From: DATBLY01 sp036555125
Lineage (GTDB): Bacteria; Actinomycetota; UBA4738; HRBIN12
Direction: 5' to 3'
DNA length: 9,841 nucleotides
Assembly: GCA_036555125.1 (NCBI GenBank)
Contig: DATBLY010000112.1
Span: 1-9,841, forward strand
The notes under the pieces were generated by a model. The model had not been told where the DNA came from. It was given only the letters and a program-made list of their open reading frames with translations, and ran no database searches. Positions 6,289 to 9,841 of the stretch are shown in pieces. The translations under genes were made by a program, and so were the position numbers. How positions within the stretch are numbered: the first letter of the stretch is position 1; every line of letters starts with the position of its first letter.

Positions 6289-8366
6289 GGGAAGTTCACC
6301 AACCCCAGGAACATGTCGATCAGCTTGATGCCGATGAACGGCACGATGATGCCTCCGAGCCCGTAGATCAGGAGGTTGCGGCGCAGGAGCGCGTCCGCCC
6401 CCACGGGCCGGTAGCGGACCCCGCGCAGCGCGAGCGGGACCAGCGCCACGATGATCAGGGCGTTGAAGATCACCGCCGACAGGATCGCGGACTCCGGCGT
6501 GCTCAGGTTCATGATGTTCAGCTTGTCCATGACCGGGTACGTGGCCACGAACATCGCCGGGATGATCGCGAAGTACTTCGCGACGTCGTTCGCGATCGAG
6601 AACGTCGTCAACGATCCGCGCGTGATCAGCAGCTGCTTGCCGATCTCGACGATCGACATCAGCTTCGTCGGGTTCGAGTCGAGGTCGACCATGTTGCCGG
6701 CCTCCTTGGCGGCCGCGGTGCCGGTGTTCATCGCCACCCCGACGTCCGCCTGGGCCAACGCCGGCGCGTCGTTCGTGCCGTCGCCGGTCATCGCCACGAG
6801 CTTGCCGCCCTCCTGCTCGTGCCTGATCAGGTCCATCTTGGCCTCGGGCGTCGCCTCGGCCAGGAAGTCGTCGACCCCCGACTCACGCGCGATCGCGGCC
6901 GCGGTCAGCACGTTGTCGCCGGTGATCATCACGGTGCGGATGCCCATCTTCCGCAGCTGGGCGAAGCGCTCGATCAGTCCCTCCTTGATGATGTCCTTCA
7001 GCTCGATCACGCCGAGCGGGACGCGGTCACGCGCGACGGCGAGGGGGGTGCCGCCGGCGTTCGCGATCCGCTCGACCTCCGCCTCCAGCTCCGGAGGCAG
7101 GTCCCGACCCGACCAGGACACGATCGCGTCGACCGCGCCCTTGCGGACCTCGACGCCGTCGAAGTCGATCCCGCTCATCCGCGTCTGCGCCGTGAACGGC
7201 ACGAACGACGCCCGCATCTCCATCAGGTCGTGCTCGCGCACGCCGTAGCGCTCCTTCGCGAGCACCACGATCGAGCGGCCCTCCGGCGTCTCGTCCGCGA
7301 GCGACGCGATCTGCGCGTTCTCGGCGAACTCCCGCTCGTCGAGCCCCGGCGCCGGGAAGAACGCGACGGCCTGCCGGTTCCCCAACGTGATCGTCCCGGT
7401 CTTGTCGAGCAGCAGCGTGGAGACGTCTCCTGCCGCCTCGACGGCGCGGCCGCTCATCGCCAGCACGTTCCGCTGGACCAGGCGGTCCATCCCGGCGATC
7501 CCGATCGCGGACAGGAGCCCGCCGATCGTCGTCGGGATCAGGCAGACGAACAACGCGATCAGCACGGCGTCGGACACGCGTCCGCCCGCGTAGATCGCGA
7601 ACGGCTGCAGCGCCACGCAGACGATCAGGAAGATGATCGTGAACTTGGCGAGCAGGATCGACAGGGCGATCTCGTTCGGGGTCTTCTGACGGCTCGCGCC
7701 CTCGACCAGCTCGATCATCCGGTCGATGAACGACTGACCGGGCTCGGCCGTGATCTCCACCTTGATCCAGTCGGACAGCACCTTCGTGCCACCGGTCACG
7801 GCGGACCGGTCGCCGCCGGACTCGCGGATCACGGGGGCCGACTCGCCGGTGATCGCCGACTCGTCCACCGAGGCGATGCCCTCGACGATGTCGCCGTCGC
7901 CCGGGATCAGCTCGCCGACGGCGACCATCACGATGTCGCCCTTGTGCAGGTGGGTCGCCGGCACCGTCTCCTCGCGCCCGTCGGAGAGCAGGCGCCTGGC
8001 CATCAGGTCCTTGCGGGTCTTGCGGAGGGTCTCCGCCTGGGCCTTCCCGCGACCTTCCGCCATCGCCTCCGCGAAATTGGCGAACAGGACCGTGAACCAC
8101 AACCCGAGGGCGATCGCGGTGTCGAAGGCCACCGGGCCGCCGTTGACGATGTCGGCGATCACGCGGATCGTCACCGCGATCGAGACGACCTCGACCACGA
8201 AGATCACCGGGTTCTTGAGGAGGGTCCGGGGGTTGAGCTTCACCAGGCTGTCCCAGATCGCCCGCTTCACGATGGGCCGGTCGAACAACGGCCGCGCCTT
8301 CACGGCCCCGTGCTCGAAGTGGGTGTGGCCCGGATCGTCGTTGCGCGACGTCATCGTCGAACTCAT
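6285..8366 (-). CDS. kdpB: Potassium-transporting ATPase, ATP-binding subunit KdpB
   Basis: The 693-residue P-type ATPase subunit (EC 7.2.2.6) that powers K+ import through KdpA. In order: cytoplasmic N-terminus, two helices (about 52-74, 82-98), actuator domain with TGES (173-176), helices around 240-290 with the CLIPTT motif (275-280), phosphorylation motif DKTGT with D321, nucleotide-binding domain (about 330-450), hinge motif TGDGTND (527-533), and three C-terminal helices. S176 corresponds to the serine whose phosphorylation inhibits the E. coli pump (S162), so that control may also exist here. The ATG at 8366 shares one base with the kdpA stop (TGATG), and AAGGGAGG eight bases upstream supports it. 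The open frame extends upstream through kdpA sequence, but those residues are out of frame with kdpA and not KdpB-like. It is complete, with all catalytic residues. Confidence 0.98.
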   Translation of the reverse strand: MSSTMTSRNDDPGHTHFEHGAVKARPLFDRPIVKRAIWDSLVKLNPRTLLKNPVIFVVEVVSIAVTIRVIADIVNGGPVAFDTAIALGLWFTVLFANFAEAMAEGRGKAQAETLRKTRKDLMARRLLSDGREETVPATHLHKGDIVMVAVGELIPGDGDIVEGIASVDESAITGESAPVIRESGGDRSAVTGGTKVLSDWIKVEITAEPGQSFIDRMIELVEGASRQKTPNEIALSILLAKFTIIFLIVCVALQPFAIYAGGRVSDAVLIALFVCLIPTTIGGLLSAIGIAGMDRLVQRNVLAMSGRAVEAAGDVSTLLLDKTGTITLGNRQAVAFFPAPGLDEREFAENAQIASLADETPEGRSIVVLAKERYGVREHDLMEMRASFVPFTAQTRMSGIDFDGVEVRKGAVDAIVSWSGRDLPPELEAEVERIANAGGTPLAVARDRVPLGVIELKDIIKEGLIERFAQLRKMGIRTVMITGDNVLTAAAIARESGVDDFLAEATPEAKMDLIRHEQEGGKLVAMTGDGTNDAPALAQADVGVAMNTGTAAAKEAGNMVDLDSNPTKLMSIVEIGKQLLITRGSLTTFSIANDVAKYFAIIPAMFVATYPVMDKLNIMNLSTPESAILSAVIFNALIIVALVPLALRGVRYRPVGADALLRRNLLIYGLGGIIVPFIGIKLIDMFLGLVNFP

Positions 8367-9841
8367 CAGAAGAGCCTCCCTTGGTCCTGCAGGAGGTGCT
8401 CGACGATCGGACCCAGCGCCAGGCCGGGGAGGAACGTGAGCGCCCCGATCACGAGGATCACGAAGACCAGCAGGACCACGAACAGTCTGGTGTCGGTGTG
8501 GAGCGTCCCCTCCGTCTCGGGGACGATCCCCTCGCGGGCGACGCTGCCCGCCAGGGCGAGCGCGGCCAGCAGGGGAACGAAGCGGACCACGATCATCAGC
8601 AGGCCGCCGCCGATCGCGTAGAACGGACCGCTGGCGGTCAGCCCGGCGAACGCGGAGCCGTTGTTGTTCCCCTGCGAGAGGAACGCGTAGAAGATCTCGC
8701 TGAAGCCGTGCGGCCCCTGGTTCAGTCGCCCGTCGAGCCCCGCCGGGATCACCGCCCCGACCGCCGTCAGGGCCAGCAGGGCCAGGAACGGGACCAGCAC
8801 GGCGATCACCGAGTACTTCACCTCGCGCGCGCCGATCTTCTTCCCGAGGTACTCGGGCGTTCGCCCGATCATCAGCCCGCCGATGAACACGGCGATCACG
8901 ACGTAGAAGATCATCCCGTACAGGCCGCTGCCGACGCCTCCCCAGATGACCTCGCCGATCGCCATGTTGAACATCGGCGCGATGCCGCCGAGCGGGCGGT
9001 AGGAGTCGTGCATCGAGTTCACGCTGCCGTTCGAGGCGTCGGTGGTGGCGACCGCCCACAGCGCCGACACCTCGGGCCCGATCCGGACCTCCTTGCCCTC
9101 CATGTTCGGCTCGGACGCGGCGATCCCGGCCGCGCGCATCGCGCCGGAAGAGCTCTGCTCGGCCGGCACCGTCAGGAGCAGCCCGCCGACCATCAGGATG
9201 AACATCGTGGCGAACAGGACCCAGCCCTGCTTCACGTTGCCGACCATCTTGCCGAACGTGTACGTCAGGGCCGCGGGGATCGCGAGGATCGCGAACATCT
9301 CGAGGAAGTTGCCCAGGGGCCCCCCGCCCTCGAACGGGTGCGCCGAGTTCACGTTGAAGAACCCGCCGCCGTTGGTGCCCAGCTGCTTGATCGCGATCTG
9401 GCTGGCGACCGGGCCGCGGGCGAGCAGCTGCTCGAAGCCCTGGATCCCCGTCGCGGCCTGCGAGTTCGCGAGGGTCTGGACGACCCCCTGGCTGATCAGC
9501 ACCACGGCCATGATCGCCGCGAGCGGCAGCAGGATGTAGACGGTGCCGCGCACCAGATCGCGCCAGAAGTTCCCGAGCTCCTCGCGCTTGTTGCGCGTGA
9601 AGCCGCGGATCATCGCCACGAGGACCGCCATCCCGACGGCGGCGGAGACGAAGTTCTGGAACGTGAGCCCGAGCATCTGGCTCAGGTAGCTCATCGTGAA
9701 CTCGCCGCCGTAGGCCTGCCAGTTCGTGTTCGTGATGAAGCTGGAGGCGGTGTTGAAGGCGACGTACTTGTCGACGGCCGGCATGTCGGTGGGGTTCAGC
9801 GGGAGCGAGGACTGCAGCCGGAGCAGCGCGTACAGCAGCAG
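8366..9841 (-). CDS. kdpA: Potassium-transporting ATPase subunit KdpA, 5' end outside the window
   Basis: The channel-like subunit that takes K+ into the Kdp pump. The 491 visible residues begin upstream of any start: LLLYALLRLQSSLPLNPTD leads without a stop into MPAVDKYVAFNTASSF. By comparison with E. coli KdpA (557 residues), about 90 N-terminal residues lie beyond the right edge, so the ATG at 9784 is internal. The repeated pore regions are visible: TNTNWQAYGGE (9727-9695), LGTNGGGFFNVNSAHP (9379-9332), MHDSYRPLGG (9010-8981) and SQGNNNGSAFAGL (8677-8639). The C-terminus ends in ALGPIVEHL as usual. No truncation or frameshift is seen in the visible part. It is the first visible gene of the operon; kdpF and the promoter, if present, are upstream outside the window. 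Confidence 0.97.
   Translation of the reverse strand: MLLYALLRLQSSLPLNPTDMPAVDKYVAFNTASSFITNTNWQAYGGEFTMSYLSQMLGLTFQNFVSAAVGMAVLVAMIRGFTRNKREELGNFWRDLVRGTVYILLPLAAIMAVVLISQGVVQTLANSQAATGIQGFEQLLARGPVASQIAIKQLGTNGGGFFNVNSAHPFEGGGPLGNFLEMFAILAIPAALTYTFGKMVGNVKQGWVLFATMFILMVGGLLLTVPAEQSSSGAMRAAGIAASEPNMEGKEVRIGPEVSALWAVATTDASNGSVNSMHDSYRPLGGIAPMFNMAIGEVIWGGVGSGLYGMIFYVVIAVFIGGLMIGRTPEYLGKKIGAREVKYSVIAVLVPFLALLALTAVGAVIPAGLDGRLNQGPHGFSEIFYAFLSQGNNNGSAFAGLTASGPFYAIGGGLLMIVVRFVPLLAALALAGSVAREGIVPETEGTLHTDTRLFVVLLVFVILVIGALTFLPGLALGPIVEHLLQDQGRLF
8375..8382 (-). promoter_or_regulatory. Ribosome binding site of kdpB
   Basis: AAGGGAGG on the minus strand, inside the last codons of kdpA and eight bases before the kdpB ATG. 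It is among the strongest Shine-Dalgarno sequences in the window and fixes the kdpB start although kdpA and kdpB overlap. Confidence 0.65.

Noticed and set aside
6273..8621. A 782-codon open frame on the plus strand
   Set aside because: It lies antisense to kdpB and parts of kdpA and kdpC, with the same Arg/Asp/His-rich composition and no domain. The minus-strand genes have all their catalytic motifs.
8367..9059. N-terminal extension of kdpB to a 924-residue frame
   Set aside because: The extension overlaps kdpA in another frame and is not KdpB-like; the overlapping ATG at 8366 with AAGGGAGG upstream gives the normal KdpB length.
1..9841. Transposons, CRISPR arrays, tRNA or rRNA genes, phage or defence genes
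   Set aside because: No transposase-like protein, regularly spaced repeats, structural RNA or defence domain was recognised on either strand; nearly all bases are in the genes listed.

Overview
This window comes from a GC-rich bacterium, most likely an actinobacterium. GC-rich codons predominate, starts are mixed GTG and ATG, and genes overlap tightly. A KimA-like permease lies divergent from a ceoB/ceoC pair of TrkA-type proteins, which, as I recall, is also the arrangement at the Mycobacterium tuberculosis Rv2690c-ceoB-ceoC locus. I cannot name a genus. Coding density is very high, with no gene-free stretch over 100 bases.

Left edge (1-461): the first codons of a GNAT-type acetyltransferase on the minus strand, with a good ribosome binding site, run off the window. 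Divergent from it is a short YihY/BrkB-type membrane protein remnant. It has lost its middle and is frameshifted near its end, so I call it a pseudogene. Next (462-3357, minus strand) is a two-gene unit: a long KimA-like potassium permease followed one base later by a small HD-superfamily hydrolase. The permease keeps a full set of KimA-type K+-site residues and carries what looks like a duplicated cytosolic domain.

An 85-base divergent intergenic region (3358-3442) separates it from ceoB and ceoC (3443-4827, plus strand), two overlapping single-unit RCK proteins. Neither the permease nor ceoB has a Shine-Dalgarno sequence. Both have a TAnnnT box just upstream of the start codon, which suggests leaderless transcripts. 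Right side (4840-9841, minus strand): the kdp operon in the order kdpA (5' end outside the window), kdpB, kdpC, then a KdpD-like protein. That last protein has the DUF4118 membrane domain and a GAF-like region but no histidine kinase. Stop/start overlaps link A, B and C.

Apart from the left edge, the window is therefore a potassium-homeostasis island: an ATP-driven Kdp pump, a probable K+/H+ symporter of the KimA type, two nucleotide-binding regulators with no TrkH/KtrB pore in sight, a kinase-less Kdp sensor and an HD hydrolase. Most parts belong to known families. The less ordinary points are the doubled KimA tail, the RCK-KimA pairing, the coupled HD protein, the sensor without a kinase and the apparently leaderless divergent promoters.
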